64,000 nt of DNA, taken from contig NZ_BBYK01000065.1 in NCBI RefSeq assembly GCF_001570365.1, positions 1 to 64,000 of the forward strand, given 5' to 3'. Origin of the DNA: Microtetraspora fusca. GTDB taxonomy: Bacteria > Actinomycetota > Actinomycetes > Streptosporangiales > Streptosporangiaceae. A program made the position numbers and the translations under genes. Positions 14,219-23,072 of the stretch are shown here, in pieces (the first letter of the stretch is position 1; each line of letters opens with the position of its first letter). The notes under the pieces are model-generated. The model was not told the origin of the DNA. It saw nothing but the letters and a program-made list of their open reading frames with translations, and made no database searches.

Positions 14219-14779
14219 TCACTCGGCCACCGTGAAGTAGGCAGCCGGATCAAGGGAGTTGAGCGCGATCCAGCGCTGCGCCGTCGCCTCGGCGGGCGCC
14301 TGGCCGCCGCCCGCCGAAGTGCGGAAGAAGCCCTGCACGTCGAGAGCGATGCGGGGATCGTCGTCGATGCGCCGCGCCATGTCGTAGTAGACGGCCAGCT
14401 CATGGACGCACCGCGGGGTGGCGGCCGGGCAGGAGCAGTCGACGCTGTCGAGGACCGGCGCGGGCGGATGGCCCGCGTCGGCGATCGCGCGGTACAGATC
14501 GTCGGTGAGCAGGGGCTGGATGCCGCTCAGCTGACGGGAGATCTCGGCCGTCGCCCCCGCGGACATCGGCGCGACCTCGATCGTGACCACTGTGGTGCCG
14601 CGACCTCGGTGCACGGCGGCGCGCACGGTCCGGCCGTCGAACGTGATCTGCACCTTCCCGTCGCGCACCATGCGCCGCGCACTCGGCAGCTGGGGATCGG
14701 GACGGGTCTGGCGCAACGACTCGGCGAACCGGACCCAGTCCTTGCCCCACTTCGTGTAACCGTAGTCGTGGTCGGCCAT
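14219..14779 (-). CDS. SWIM zinc finger protein
   Basis: 186 aa. The SWIM signature CxC-x6-CxH is visible in VDCSCPAATPRCVHELAVYYDMA (about residues 110-130). The N-terminal half (YTKWGKDWVRFAESLRQTR ... ITFDGRTVRAAVHRGRGTTVVTIEV) is the usual pre-SWIM beta region. It binds zinc and probably DNA or protein. Its ATG is 2 nt after the stop of the SNF2 gene, so the two are one translational unit, a pairing seen in many bacteria where SWIM and SNF2 act together. Confidence 0.88.
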   Translation of the reverse strand: MADHDYGYTKWGKDWVRFAESLRQTRPDPQLPSARRMVRDGKVQITFDGRTVRAAVHRGRGTTVVTIEVAPMSAGATAEISRQLSGIQPLLTDDLYRAIADAGHPPAPVLDSVDCSCPAATPRCVHELAVYYDMARRIDDDPRIALDVQGFFRTSAGGGQAPAEATAQRWIALNSLDPAAYFTVAE

Positions 14780-14781
14780 GG

Positions 14782-16581
14782 TCAGTTGACTCGCTTCCGG
14801 CGCAGGACCTCGATGAGACGGTCGTCGTCCAGGCGTGTCAGCTCGGCGACGCTGGACATGTCGGCGATGTCCGACAGCGCGGACTTGCGATTGTGCATGG
14901 CCGTGATGTGCTCCTCGACGGTGGTCCCGGTGGTCAGGGTGGTGACGGTGACCGTGCGAGTCTGACCGATCCGGTGGACCCGGTCGGACGCCTGGGCCTC
15001 CACGGCCGGGTTCCACCATCGGTCGAAGTGGATGACGTCGGCGGCGCGCGTGAGCGTAAGCCCGGTGCCTCCGGCCTTCAGGCTGAGGACGAGCACCTTC
15101 GGACCGTCGTGGGACTGGAACCGGCGGACGATGTCGGCCCGTTGCTCCTGGTTCAGGCCGCCGTGGAAGAAAGGCGTACTCACCCCGAACTGTTCGGCGA
15201 AGTGCCGGACCAGCAGCTCACCGGTCTGCCGGTACTGGGTGAAGACGAGGGTCGGAGAGTCGTTCTCCAGGTTGTTGGCCACGATGTCGGTGCACAGGTC
15301 GAGCTTTCCCGACCTGCCCGACAGCTCACCGAGGTCGCCCGTGATCAGGCCCGGATGGTTGCAGACCTGCTTGAGCGAGGTCAGGACCGCGAGCACCTTG
15401 GTCTGCCGTTGGGCGCCACTGCCGAAGCCGTCGTCGATGACCTGCTCCAGCAGCCGGTCGTACAGCCTCTCCTGCTCCTCGGTGAGGTCGCAGATGAGAT
15501 CGGCGTGGATCTTCGGCGGGAGCGACCCCGCGACCTGGGACTTCTTCCGCATCAGCACGACCGGCTCGATGGCCCCGCGCAGCCGGGCGGAAGCGGCCGG
15601 GGAGCCGTCCGCGATCGGCCGCACGAAACGACGGCGGAACTGCGCCCGGTTCCCGAACAGGTGCGGTGCGACCAGATTGAGCAGGGCCCACAGCTCGTCG
15701 AGGTGATTTTCGACGGGCGTCCCGGTCAGGGCGATCCGCGCGTCGGCCGCGATGGTGCGCGCGGCCTTCGACACCTGCGTACGGGGGTTCTTCAGGACCT
15801 GCGCCTCGTCGAAGACCGCGGTGCTCCACTGGATCCCCGCCAGGGCCGGGCTGTGCGTCCGCAGCGTGGGGTAGCCGGTGAGCACCACCGTGCCGCTGTC
15901 CACCGCGGGCAGCGGCACGCCGCGCCAGATCGTGGCCCGCAGGTCAGGTGCGAACCGCGCGATCTCATGCGCCCAGTTCCCCACCAACGACGTGGGACAG
16001 ACCACCAGTTGCGGCCCCTTCTCGGCCCGTCCGGCGACACAGCCGATGGTCTGCAGGGTCTTGCCGAGTCCCATCTCGTCGGCCAGCACCGCGCCGCTGT
16101 GCGTCTCGATGGTCTCGCGCAGCCAGCTCACCCCGCGTACCTGATACGGGCGCAGGTTGGCGGTGAGCGCCGTGCGCATCTCGGCCCCCACCGCGGTGGT
16201 GCGGCGGAAGACGCCGCTCGCGTGCTCCGGCGTCGTGACGGCGACACCTGTGGCGTCGGGGACCGCGTGCGCGGCGATCGGCAGAGCCGACTCGCCGCCC
16301 GCGATCCACGACCGCCAGACGTCCACCGACCGGCCGGGCGAGTCGAGGGGCACGGCCACGAGCCGGTCCGGCTCGATCAGCACGCAGTCGACGTCGGACA
16401 CCTTGAGCCTGCCGAGGTCCGGCGTCGGGACGACCAGGGGGACGGTCTCGACGTCACCGACTGGCGGGGCCGCCCCCACGGCGCCGTCGGCCCAGGTCCA
16501 CAGGGCGAACATGTGCCGGTCGGGCAGGTACGTGGCCTGACTGTCCGACCGCGCCTCGGGGAGTTTCTGTCTGGTTCCCAT
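14782..16581 (-). CDS. SNF2-family DEAD/DEAH helicase (HepA-like)
   Basis: 599 aa. Motifs in order: LRPYQVRGVSWLRE, Walker A EMGLGKTLQT, VCPTSLVGNW, DEAQVLKNP (DEAQ box), LTGTPVENHLDELWALLNL, then helicase-C motifs FTQYRQTGELL, LSLKAGGTGLTLTRA and QASDRVHRIGQTR. This is a dsDNA-translocating ATPase. It is shorter than common actinobacterial homologues (about 900-1000 aa) because the N-terminal region before the ATPase core is only about 150 residues. It starts 4 nt after the stop of the MFS gene and lacks an obvious ribosome site, so it probably depends on coupling. Confidence 0.9.
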   Translation of the reverse strand: MGTRQKLPEARSDSQATYLPDRHMFALWTWADGAVGAAPPVGDVETVPLVVPTPDLGRLKVSDVDCVLIEPDRLVAVPLDSPGRSVDVWRSWIAGGESALPIAAHAVPDATGVAVTTPEHASGVFRRTTAVGAEMRTALTANLRPYQVRGVSWLRETIETHSGAVLADEMGLGKTLQTIGCVAGRAEKGPQLVVCPTSLVGNWAHEIARFAPDLRATIWRGVPLPAVDSGTVVLTGYPTLRTHSPALAGIQWSTAVFDEAQVLKNPRTQVSKAARTIAADARIALTGTPVENHLDELWALLNLVAPHLFGNRAQFRRRFVRPIADGSPAASARLRGAIEPVVLMRKKSQVAGSLPPKIHADLICDLTEEQERLYDRLLEQVIDDGFGSGAQRQTKVLAVLTSLKQVCNHPGLITGDLGELSGRSGKLDLCTDIVANNLENDSPTLVFTQYRQTGELLVRHFAEQFGVSTPFFHGGLNQEQRADIVRRFQSHDGPKVLVLSLKAGGTGLTLTRAADVIHFDRWWNPAVEAQASDRVHRIGQTRTVTVTTLTTGTTVEEHITAMHNRKSALSDIADMSSVAELTRLDDDRLIEVLRRKRVN

Positions 16582-16585
16582 GGCG

Positions 16586-18217
16586 TCAGCGGGTGCCCAC
16601 GTCGTCGCCCTCGCGGGCGGTCAGGTCCTCGGCCCCAGCCCGGGGGGCCGTCTCGTCCGCGGTCGGGCCGCCGTCCCGCGCGGGAACCGGCGCGCCCCCG
16701 GCAGCCGCGGGCTTGCGGATCGCGCGCAGGGCGAGCAGCAGCACGGCCGCGCCGAAGAGCGCGATGAACATGATCCAGACGGCGCCGACATGCATGGCGT
16801 GGACGAACGCGTCGTCGGCGGCGTGCCCGAGCGCGGGCAGGTGGGACGTGGTGGCGACGCGCCGTGCCTGCTCGGCGGAGACCCGCGCCTGCTCCCGTAC
16901 CGGTCCGGGGACACCGTCCAGCGACGGCTCGATCGCGCGTCGGTACACGATCGACATGATCGTGCCGCCGACGGCGATACCGATCACACTGCCGGTCTGG
17001 CGCACGGTGTTGGTGACGGCCGACCCGGCACCGGCCCGCTCCAGCGGCAGCGTGCTGATCAGCGCCGCGGTCACCGGGCCGAGCACCATGCCGATGGACA
17101 GGCCCTGGACCAGCAGCACGACCTCGATCCATACGAGGGGCGTGCCCAGTCCGAAGAGCCCGTACGCGCCCATGGTCAGCGCCGCGACGATCAGCGCCGG
17201 CACGGCGACGAGCCGCAGCGACCAGCGGTGCACCAGGCGGGCGCCGACGGGCGCGCCGAAGATCGCGCCGAGCGCGGTCGGGAGGCTGGCCAGGCCCGCC
17301 TCGATCGGCGAGTAGCCGCGCGCGCCCTGCAGGAAGAACGCGTTGTAGAAGGTGACCGCGGATATGGCGAACAGGAGCAGGCCGAGCGCCACGTTGCCGC
17401 CGCCGAACGCGCGCTGGGCGAGCAGCTGGGGATCAAAGCTCGGCATCTTGCTGCGCAGTTCGACGCGGACGAACACGGCCAGCAGGATCAGTCCGACGAC
17501 GATCGGCGCCCAGACGTCCGTACGGCCCCAGGCCGCCACCTGACCCGCGCGGGTTAGTCCGTAGGCGAGCGCCGCGAGACCGGTGATGGACAGCAGCATC
17601 CCGGCCGGGTCCAGCGGTCGCACGACGGGGCTGCGGAAGTTCGGGACCAGCAGGGCGATGCCGATCAGCGCGAGGACCACGACCGGGACGTTGACCAGGA
17701 AGACCGAGCCCCACCAGAAGTGGTCGAGCAGCACACCGGCGAGCACCGGGCCCACGGCCATGCCGACACCGGCGGAGGTCGAGGAGATGGCGATCGCGGT
17801 CGACCGCGCCGGGCCGGTGAACGTCCATATGAGGATGGCCAGGTTGGCCGGCATGATCAGCGCGCTGCCGACGCCCATCGCCGCCCGCGCGGCAATGAAC
17901 TGCCCCGCGTCCCCCGCGTACGCTGCCCACACCGAGGACGCGGCGAAGACCACCAGGCCCGTCGCGAGCACGGCCCGGTGGCCGAAGCGGTCGCCCAGCG
18001 CACCCGCGGTGAACATCAAGGTGGCGAAGACCAGCGTGTACGAGCCGGTGGCCCACTGCAGCTCGGCCGGGCTGGCGTTCAGCCCACGGACCGGGTCCGC
18101 GAGGGTCTCCAGGGTGGTACTCAGGACGGTGTTGTCCAGCCAGATCAGCAGTGAACACACCATGAGAACAGCAAGAATCAACTGCTGCCTGGATTTCGGC
18201 AACGTAAACGTAGTCAT
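16586..18217 (-). CDS. MFS transporter, DHA2 (14-TMS) drug efflux type
   Basis: 543 aa. The 14-helix QacA/EmrB layout is visible: LIWLDNTVLSTTLETL (motif D1-like), GDRFGHRAVLATGL (motif A), and the antiporter motif C region SAGVGMAVGPVLAGVLLDHF. A charged C-terminal tail of about 60 residues follows. It exports hydrophobic compounds using proton motive force, and the substrate is unknown. The ATG at 18217 has GAAGG upstream and fits the family start better than 18271. It is the first gene of an odd operon with SNF2 and SWIM. Confidence 0.88.
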   Translation of the reverse strand: MTTFTLPKSRQQLILAVLMVCSLLIWLDNTVLSTTLETLADPVRGLNASPAELQWATGSYTLVFATLMFTAGALGDRFGHRAVLATGLVVFAASSVWAAYAGDAGQFIAARAAMGVGSALIMPANLAILIWTFTGPARSTAIAISSTSAGVGMAVGPVLAGVLLDHFWWGSVFLVNVPVVVLALIGIALLVPNFRSPVVRPLDPAGMLLSITGLAALAYGLTRAGQVAAWGRTDVWAPIVVGLILLAVFVRVELRSKMPSFDPQLLAQRAFGGGNVALGLLLFAISAVTFYNAFFLQGARGYSPIEAGLASLPTALGAIFGAPVGARLVHRWSLRLVAVPALIVAALTMGAYGLFGLGTPLVWIEVVLLVQGLSIGMVLGPVTAALISTLPLERAGAGSAVTNTVRQTGSVIGIAVGGTIMSIVYRRAIEPSLDGVPGPVREQARVSAEQARRVATTSHLPALGHAADDAFVHAMHVGAVWIMFIALFGAAVLLLALRAIRKPAAAGGAPVPARDGGPTADETAPRAGAEDLTAREGDDVGTR

Positions 18218-18828
18218 GAATACCTTCGGATGCGGTCTGGAAAAGCTGACGAGCGGACCGTAGGCAACCATCGGGCGTGTGTCAATTCCCGGGCGGCCGG
18301 TAACGGTCGGCGATTTTCCGGCGCCCCCGAGGGCATGCCGCCAAGTGTTCTGTCAATTCTTGAAGATGTGAGCGGGCCGGCGGCTTAGTGCGCACCCGTG
18401 GGCATGCCGCCAAGCGCTCTGTCAATTTCTGATCCTGTTGTTTGACTTCGCGTGAATTCCGTGCCCCACCCCGTGTTCTGCCTCTGCTCCGCGCCCTGTC
18501 CCGCCCCGTGTACCGCGTCGTGCGCTGCACCGGAAGTAGGAAGGGGGGTGGGCGCCAGCGCCGGTGCGGCCGCTCCCGGGGTTCGTCCTGGGGCCGCCGG
18601 GAGCGGCCGAGTACCCAGACGGCTACCCCGTACGGGCGGTCCTTTCGGCCTGCCGGTTCAGCAGGCCGAACGTTCTTCCCCGCGTATTTTTGGAATAGGA
18701 GGATTGGAATTCACCCGGGTCGGTGGAACGGAAGTCGCCGGGTATACATGGAGAGGCAGGGGACAGAGCTGACCGCATTCTCGCTAGGGTGTTGCTCGTC
18801 CGCAGGGAGAGGAGAGGCGCGCCCCGGA
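18218..18828. other. 610-bp non-coding region
   Basis: It contains the promoter region of the MFS operon and a pair of 28-bp direct repeats (18331 and 18400). Open frames here look like shadows or repeat translations. I see no convincing gene, tRNA or strong terminator. Confidence 0.5.
18331..18427. repeat. pair of 28-bp direct repeats
   Basis: GGGCATGCCGCCAAG-NNNN-CTGTCAATT-type sequence at 18331-18358 and 18400-18427, 69 bp apart with about two mismatches. Each holds the palindrome GGCATGCC. They lie just upstream of the MFS operon and could be regulator sites. Confidence 0.75.
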
Positions 18829-19068
18829 TCAGGTTTGCTCTGGCGGTTCTTCTATTCGCGCCCACCAATTGATGTTCTGACCGGTGGTCCCGAAGGCTTC
18901 GTTCAGTCGGTTGCTGAGATCGCGAAAGGTGCCGCGCTCGGGTTGCTGTTCAGGCGTCCAGGTGGCGTCGCATTCCTCGCAGAGGAGGAAGCTGATCTCG
19001 ACGCCCCGTACTCGGTAGGGCTTGACCCATCCCTGACCGCATCGAGGACACCACTGTCGCCTGTGCAT
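18829..19068 (-). CDS. small zinc-ribbon protein
   Basis: 79 aa. Two CxxC knuckles (WCPRCGQGW near residue 8 and LCEECDATW near residue 30) form a zinc ribbon. The remainder (FRDLSNRLNEAFGTTGQNINWWARIEE) is a short amphipathic region. Function is unknown. It stands alone in a poorly coding part of the putative island. Confidence 0.68.
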   Translation of the reverse strand: MHRRQWCPRCGQGWVKPYRVRGVEISFLLCEECDATWTPEQQPERGTFRDLSNRLNEAFGTTGQNINWWARIEEPPEQT

Positions 19069-19368
19069 GCGGCCATGCTTTCCAACTGGAAAGGGTTCGT
19101 CACAACGGCACGCTCAGTGAGGGGTCTGTCCAATCAACGGCTCTGTCTCTCTTCTTTCTGTTGTTCTTACAGTCCCATCCGGATACCCGGTGCGCTTCGG
19201 TCCCTTCCATGCGCACAGAACATGCCGCCTTTGAGAGCGTACGAGAACCGGCCTTCCAGGGCGGTGGCTTCGGTGATGACGAGCACGTGCGCGACGCCTT
19301 CCCAGAGGTATCCGTTCGGCTCGTAACCCGATACTTCGGATCGCGTTGGTGTGCCATGATCGGATGCA
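19069..19368. other. 300-bp intergenic region between divergent genes
   Basis: It separates the zinc-ribbon gene from the orphan gene at 19369. It is less GC-rich than the flanks. No hairpin or recognised operator was found. Confidence 0.4.
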
Positions 19369-20322
19369 ATGAGCAGTGGAGGGGACTCCGATCCCGTTCT
19401 GGGTGAGGCTCGCCAGCACCACCTGAATCAGGTGAACGGTGTGCTTCGTCGCCCTGGCGTGTACGGCAGAGATGAGATGGCGGAACGGCTTCTGCTGGAG
19501 GCGATGGCCGCCGTGGACGGGAACTTGACGCGGTGGTGGACGGAGTGCGATCGACTACGCGAGCGCGACGCATTCGCCGCGACGGGCGTCGTGGGTGCCT
19601 ACAGCGACATCCTTCCCGCCGACGCATTACGTGATGCAACGGCCTCCGTCTACGCCGAGATCGCTCATCGTCTCGGCTGGCTGGAGCTGGAGAGGTCGTT
19701 GTCGGCGGCGGAGCTTCAGCAGTTGAGCGCCGACATCGGCGAGTGGGTGACGCAGGACCGCACGCTGTCCGAGGTCATTGAGACGTTCGGGCCGCCGTCG
19801 CTGTGGATCGGTGGAACCAACCAGTTCTACTCCAAGACCCTTGCCTACGTCACCGCCAATCGCGACGACGATTTGATTTGCCTTCATCTGTGGAATGCCT
19901 TCGCGAGCACCCCACCCGAGGCCGGTTTGCGGGGCGTCCACCCCGAACCGGTGGTGCTCGCCGTACGTCATCGGCCAGGCCCTTTTCCTGGTGCCTTCTC
20001 GTTCACGCCCGAGGGCCTGCGCCGCAGGCCCAGCGTCGACCAGCGCAGTCCGCTCAGGCCAACTGTCTGGATCTTTCACGGTGATCAATCCCGACACGCC
20101 TCCGGCGTGTTCGACACGCTGGACGCCGGACTCGCCTGGGCAGCGGAGCACCAGGTGACCGGGATCCTGGCCGAGTATCCTCACGGCGGCGCCTACGACG
20201 TCGCAGTCAGCGAAGGTCGCTTCACCCCCTCGAAAGCGCACCACGGCACCGCAGATCACGTCGCCACCTTCAGCCCGGGGTTACGTTATGTCCACCTGAC
20301 CGGCGGCTGTGCGGACCAATAG
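19369..20322 (+). CDS. hypothetical protein with a C-terminal DUF7710-like domain
   Basis: 317 aa. The last ~90 residues carry the pattern WIFHGD..RHASGVFDTLDAGLAWAAEHQVTGILAEYPHGGAYDVAV..GRFTPSKAHHGT, which I associate with small actinobacterial proteins labelled DUF7710. The N-terminal ~200 residues (MAERLLLEAMAAVDGNLTRWWTECDRLRERDAF ... GPPSLWIGGTNQFYSKTLAYVT) are unfamiliar. It has no signal peptide or membrane segment. It may be a fusion of two families that usually occur as separate small genes. The start is not certain, since no strong ribosome site is visible. Confidence 0.6.
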   Translation: MSSGGDSDPVLGEARQHHLNQVNGVLRRPGVYGRDEMAERLLLEAMAAVDGNLTRWWTECDRLRERDAFAATGVVGAYSDILPADALRDATASVYAEIAHRLGWLELERSLSAAELQQLSADIGEWVTQDRTLSEVIETFGPPSLWIGGTNQFYSKTLAYVTANRDDDLICLHLWNAFASTPPEAGLRGVHPEPVVLAVRHRPGPFPGAFSFTPEGLRRRPSVDQRSPLRPTVWIFHGDQSRHASGVFDTLDAGLAWAAEHQVTGILAEYPHGGAYDVAVSEGRFTPSKAHHGTADHVATFSPGLRYVHLTGGCADQ

Positions 20323-20443
20323 ACGTCCGCTCATGCCGCTGACCGCGCGCCTGCCGGTTGCGAACCGGCACATTGCTTTAATTGATGATCTATGGGCGGA
20401 AACCCCGTCCGATTAGGCCACCGTGCTGACCGGGAGCCAGGAC

Positions 20444-20467
20444 ATCCTGGTCATATCATGATCATTT
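20444..20467. repeat. 24-bp direct repeat, copy 2
   Basis: Differs from 13555-13578 at one base. It lies in the gap after the DUF7710-like gene. Confidence 0.8.
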
Positions 20468-20536
20468 GAGTCTGCGCCCGGTAGTGGATGGCGAGCAGGA
20501 ATGCCCGGGGTCTCGCCACCCTCCGCCCGGCTCCGA

Positions 20537-21256
20537 TCAGTCGGCGTGCTGGACGAGCAGTTCGTAGAACGGATAGTGGTGGTCGTAGTAGGACTTCAGC
20601 AGGGCGTTGTTGTCGACTGTGACGGCGTAGTCGTTGCGGTGGCCGCTGAAACCCGTGCTGTGGATGGCGTCGATGTGCCAGGCGCGATACCGCTGCCACT
20701 CGGGCCGTTCGCCGGGGCTCCACCTGAGCGAGTGCGGCAGGAAGGGCAGCCCGGCGTAGGCGCAGAAGCTCTCGACCACCGAGACCGGATCGCTGACCAG
20801 CCGCTCGGAGCGGATCACGAGGGGCTTGCGCCCGGTGGCCGCCCATGCCGCCTCGAACAGTTCGTACTGCCGCTCGTAGCCGATCTCCTGGCTGGTCACC
20901 GTCGGCTTCATCGCGTAGTGGGAGCTGATCGTCTGGCGCGGATGCCGCACCAGGAACGTGTGTGTGATTGCGGCGATCTCGTCTGGATGGTCGTAGAAGT
21001 ACTCGTACCGGTAGTCGAACACGTCCTTGACGAACACCGGGCGGACCCGGCTCAGGCTGGTCACGAGCTCCAGGAACTCCTTCTCCGTACGGGCCGGAAC
21101 CGAGCCCCCTTCGGGGGTGGGAACCGGCACCTCGCCCAGTTCTGTGAGGGCGATCAAGGGCTCGTGCAGGACCAGCACGTCGCCGCGCTCGATCATCATG
21201 CGGAGGAACGCCGTTGAGATGGAGCGCGTGTGCGCCCACAGCATGATCACGGTCAT
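20537..21256 (-). CDS. sulfotransferase-like protein
   Basis: 239 aa. The N-terminal phosphosulfate-loop position holds LWAHTRSISTAFLRMM (about 5-20), like the PAPS-binding loop of sulfotransferases. TFLVRHPRQTISSHYAM and PLVIRSERLVSDPVSVVESFCAYAGLPF match the 3'-phosphate-binding and downstream regions. It would transfer a sulfo group from PAPS to a small molecule, or be an inactive relative. The ATG at 21256 has AAGGGAGAG upstream. It is a lone gene with a palindrome (21353-21369) in its promoter region. Confidence 0.72.
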   Translation of the reverse strand: MTVIMLWAHTRSISTAFLRMMIERGDVLVLHEPLIALTELGEVPVPTPEGGSVPARTEKEFLELVTSLSRVRPVFVKDVFDYRYEYFYDHPDEIAAITHTFLVRHPRQTISSHYAMKPTVTSQEIGYERQYELFEAAWAATGRKPLVIRSERLVSDPVSVVESFCAYAGLPFLPHSLRWSPGERPEWQRYRAWHIDAIHSTGFSGHRNDYAVTVDNNALLKSYYDHHYPFYELLVQHAD

Positions 21257-21352
21257 CGTGGGCTCTCCCTTGGCTTCGGCATCCGAGGTCACATCCCCGA
21301 AACGGGGCACAAAGCTCAACGAGGTAAATAGCGCTGGTTGATCGTAAGTGTC

Positions 21353-21369
21353 TTGGCAGCCGTTGCCAA
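21353..21369. promoter_or_regulatory. TTGGCA-N5-TGCCAA palindrome
   Basis: A perfect 6-bp inverted repeat about 100 bp upstream of the sulfotransferase-like gene. It is a possible operator with an unknown regulator. Confidence 0.4.
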
Positions 21370-21459
21370 TAGGCAGATGAGCGGTAGCTCAATGTGGTCC
21401 GCATGCCGATAATGCAGCAGAGGACTACCGCGTATGAGGTTCAGAGATTGTTCCCTGGA

Positions 21460-22965
21460 TCACTCAGGGATGTCCACCGGCGAAGACGACCGCGCGGGCG
21501 CGCCCGCCCACAGTGCCAGGGCGTCGGCGAGGCCGGAGACGTCGGCGGCGGAACCCGCCCAGGCGACATAGCCGTCGGGCCGTACCAGCACCGCGTCCGC
21601 ACCGAGCTCGCCCTTCACATGCGCCCGGCCGATCCGGGCCGACCACGGCTCGGCGGCCTCGGCGAACAGCGCCTCGGCGGCCGTCGTCAGCAGCAGGTTG
21701 CGGCCGTCGCGCAGCAGCCGCGCCACACGGTCGGACCCGGACGGCGTCACCAGGTCGAGGTCGGGAAAGTGACGCCCCAGCAGGTGGTGGGGGCGGCCGG
21801 GCAGGTCGTAGCGGATATCCAGCCCCGAGATCATCCCGGCGACGATCCGGTTGGCGTCCGGCACCCGCAGCAGTTCCTCGACGATGTCGCGCAGGGCCAG
21901 GTTCTCCGCGTCGTGGACGAGCAGGACGGCCTGGGCGCGGGTGTTGGCGAGGACACGCGCGGCGACCGGATGCCGTTCGGCGTGGTAGGTGTCGAGCAGC
22001 CCCTCGTGCGCCCACGCACCGATCTCCGCCGCGAGCTTCCACCCCAGGTTGAACGCGTCCTGCAGGCCGAGGTTGAGCCCCTGCCCGCCCATGGGCGAGT
22101 GGATGTGCGCGGCGTCTCCGGCGAGCAGGATCCGCCCGTGGCGGTACCGCTCGATCTGCCGCGAGGCGTCGGTGAACCGGGAGGCCCACCGGATGCCCGT
22201 GACCCGAACCCTGGGTCCGAACGCGTTGCGCAGGGCCCGGTCCACCTCCTCCTCGGTGATCGGGGTGTCGCGGGAGAGCCCCTGCTGCTCGGCCCCGTAG
22301 AACAGGAAGCGGTGGACGCCGCCGCCGATGGGAGCGATGTAGCCCTTGCCGTTCCTGTCGGGCGTCATGACGGGCAGGCTCCAGGTCTCCGACACGGCCC
22401 CGTCCGGGTCGGAGATCGTGATGTCGCAGACCACCGAGGACAGCTTCCCGTCCAGGCCGGGAAAGCCGATGCCCAGCAGCTCGCGGACGGTGCTGCGCCC
22501 GCCGTCGCAGCCCACCAGGAAACGGGCCGTGAGCCGTGACTCGCCGCCGGGCCCGAGCAGAGTCGCCTGGGCCCCGTCGGGATCCTGCGAGAGCGCGGTC
22601 ACCTCATGCCCACGCAGGACCTGGACGCCCAGCTCGCCGAGTCGTTCTTCGAGCAGTGCCTCGACGCGCCCCTGGGGGATGCCGATCATGTACGGATACC
22701 GGGTGTCCCAGGCGGTGAAGTCCAGCCGGAGCCCGGCGAAGTGCCCGCCGGGCACCCGCTGGATCGCCCGGTCCATGAGCGGTTCCAGGAGGCCGCGCAG
22801 TTCGAGCGCCTCCGCGGAGCGGGGCTGAATGCCGAGCGCCTTGGACTGTCCGCTGCGCTGCGTCAGCCGTTCGACGACCACGGCCCGCACTCCGGCGAGG
22901 CCCAGCTCTGCGGCGAGCATGAGCCCGGTCGGCCCGGCTCCGACAACGATCACATCGACGTTCAT
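21460..22965 (-). CDS. FAD-dependent aromatic monooxygenase (PheA/TfdB/RdmE class)
   Basis: 501 aa. Rossmann motif VIVVGAGPTGLMLAAELGLAG at the N-terminus, the DG motif LVGCDGGRSTVRELLGI, and the GD motif LLAGDAAHIHSPMGGQGLNLGLQDAFNLGWKLA. The C-terminal thioredoxin-like remnant (LVRPDGYVAWAG) is typical of polyketide and antibiotic hydroxylases such as PgaE or rifampicin monooxygenase. It uses NAD(P)H and O2. The ATG at 22965 is where homology starts. The divergent HxlR gene is the likely regulator. It could be a detoxification gene. Confidence 0.88.
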   Translation of the reverse strand: MNVDVIVVGAGPTGLMLAAELGLAGVRAVVVERLTQRSGQSKALGIQPRSAEALELRGLLEPLMDRAIQRVPGGHFAGLRLDFTAWDTRYPYMIGIPQGRVEALLEERLGELGVQVLRGHEVTALSQDPDGAQATLLGPGGESRLTARFLVGCDGGRSTVRELLGIGFPGLDGKLSSVVCDITISDPDGAVSETWSLPVMTPDRNGKGYIAPIGGGVHRFLFYGAEQQGLSRDTPITEEEVDRALRNAFGPRVRVTGIRWASRFTDASRQIERYRHGRILLAGDAAHIHSPMGGQGLNLGLQDAFNLGWKLAAEIGAWAHEGLLDTYHAERHPVAARVLANTRAQAVLLVHDAENLALRDIVEELLRVPDANRIVAGMISGLDIRYDLPGRPHHLLGRHFPDLDLVTPSGSDRVARLLRDGRNLLLTTAAEALFAEAAEPWSARIGRAHVKGELGADAVLVRPDGYVAWAGSAADVSGLADALALWAGAPARSSSPVDIPE

Positions 22966-23045
22966 CACGGATGCTCCGTTCGACAGGGCCGGCGGTGAGG
23001 TCGCCGGCCGCTGCGCAGACGGTAGATCGGGGGGTGCCGGTTTCC

Positions 23046-23072
23046 GCAACGATAGTTGCCTACGATGGACCG
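23046..23072 (+). promoter_or_regulatory. HxlR promoter with operator-like palindrome
   Basis: GCAAC-GATA-GTTGC (23046-23059) followed by the -10 TACGAT (23061-23066), 6 nt before the GTG. The palindrome overlaps the promoter shared with the divergent monooxygenase gene. Confidence 0.5.

Noticed and set aside
18282-18530. Minus-strand frame with repeated LTERLAACPR/LTEHLAACPR.
   Set aside because: The peptide repeat is just the translation of the 28-bp DNA repeat. No ribosome site or homology.
18442-19326. Long plus-strand open frame across the gap before the orphan gene.
   Set aside because: It overlaps the zinc-ribbon gene on the other strand, has low-complexity Arg/Gly sequence and no family pattern. 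GC-rich DNA gives many such frames.
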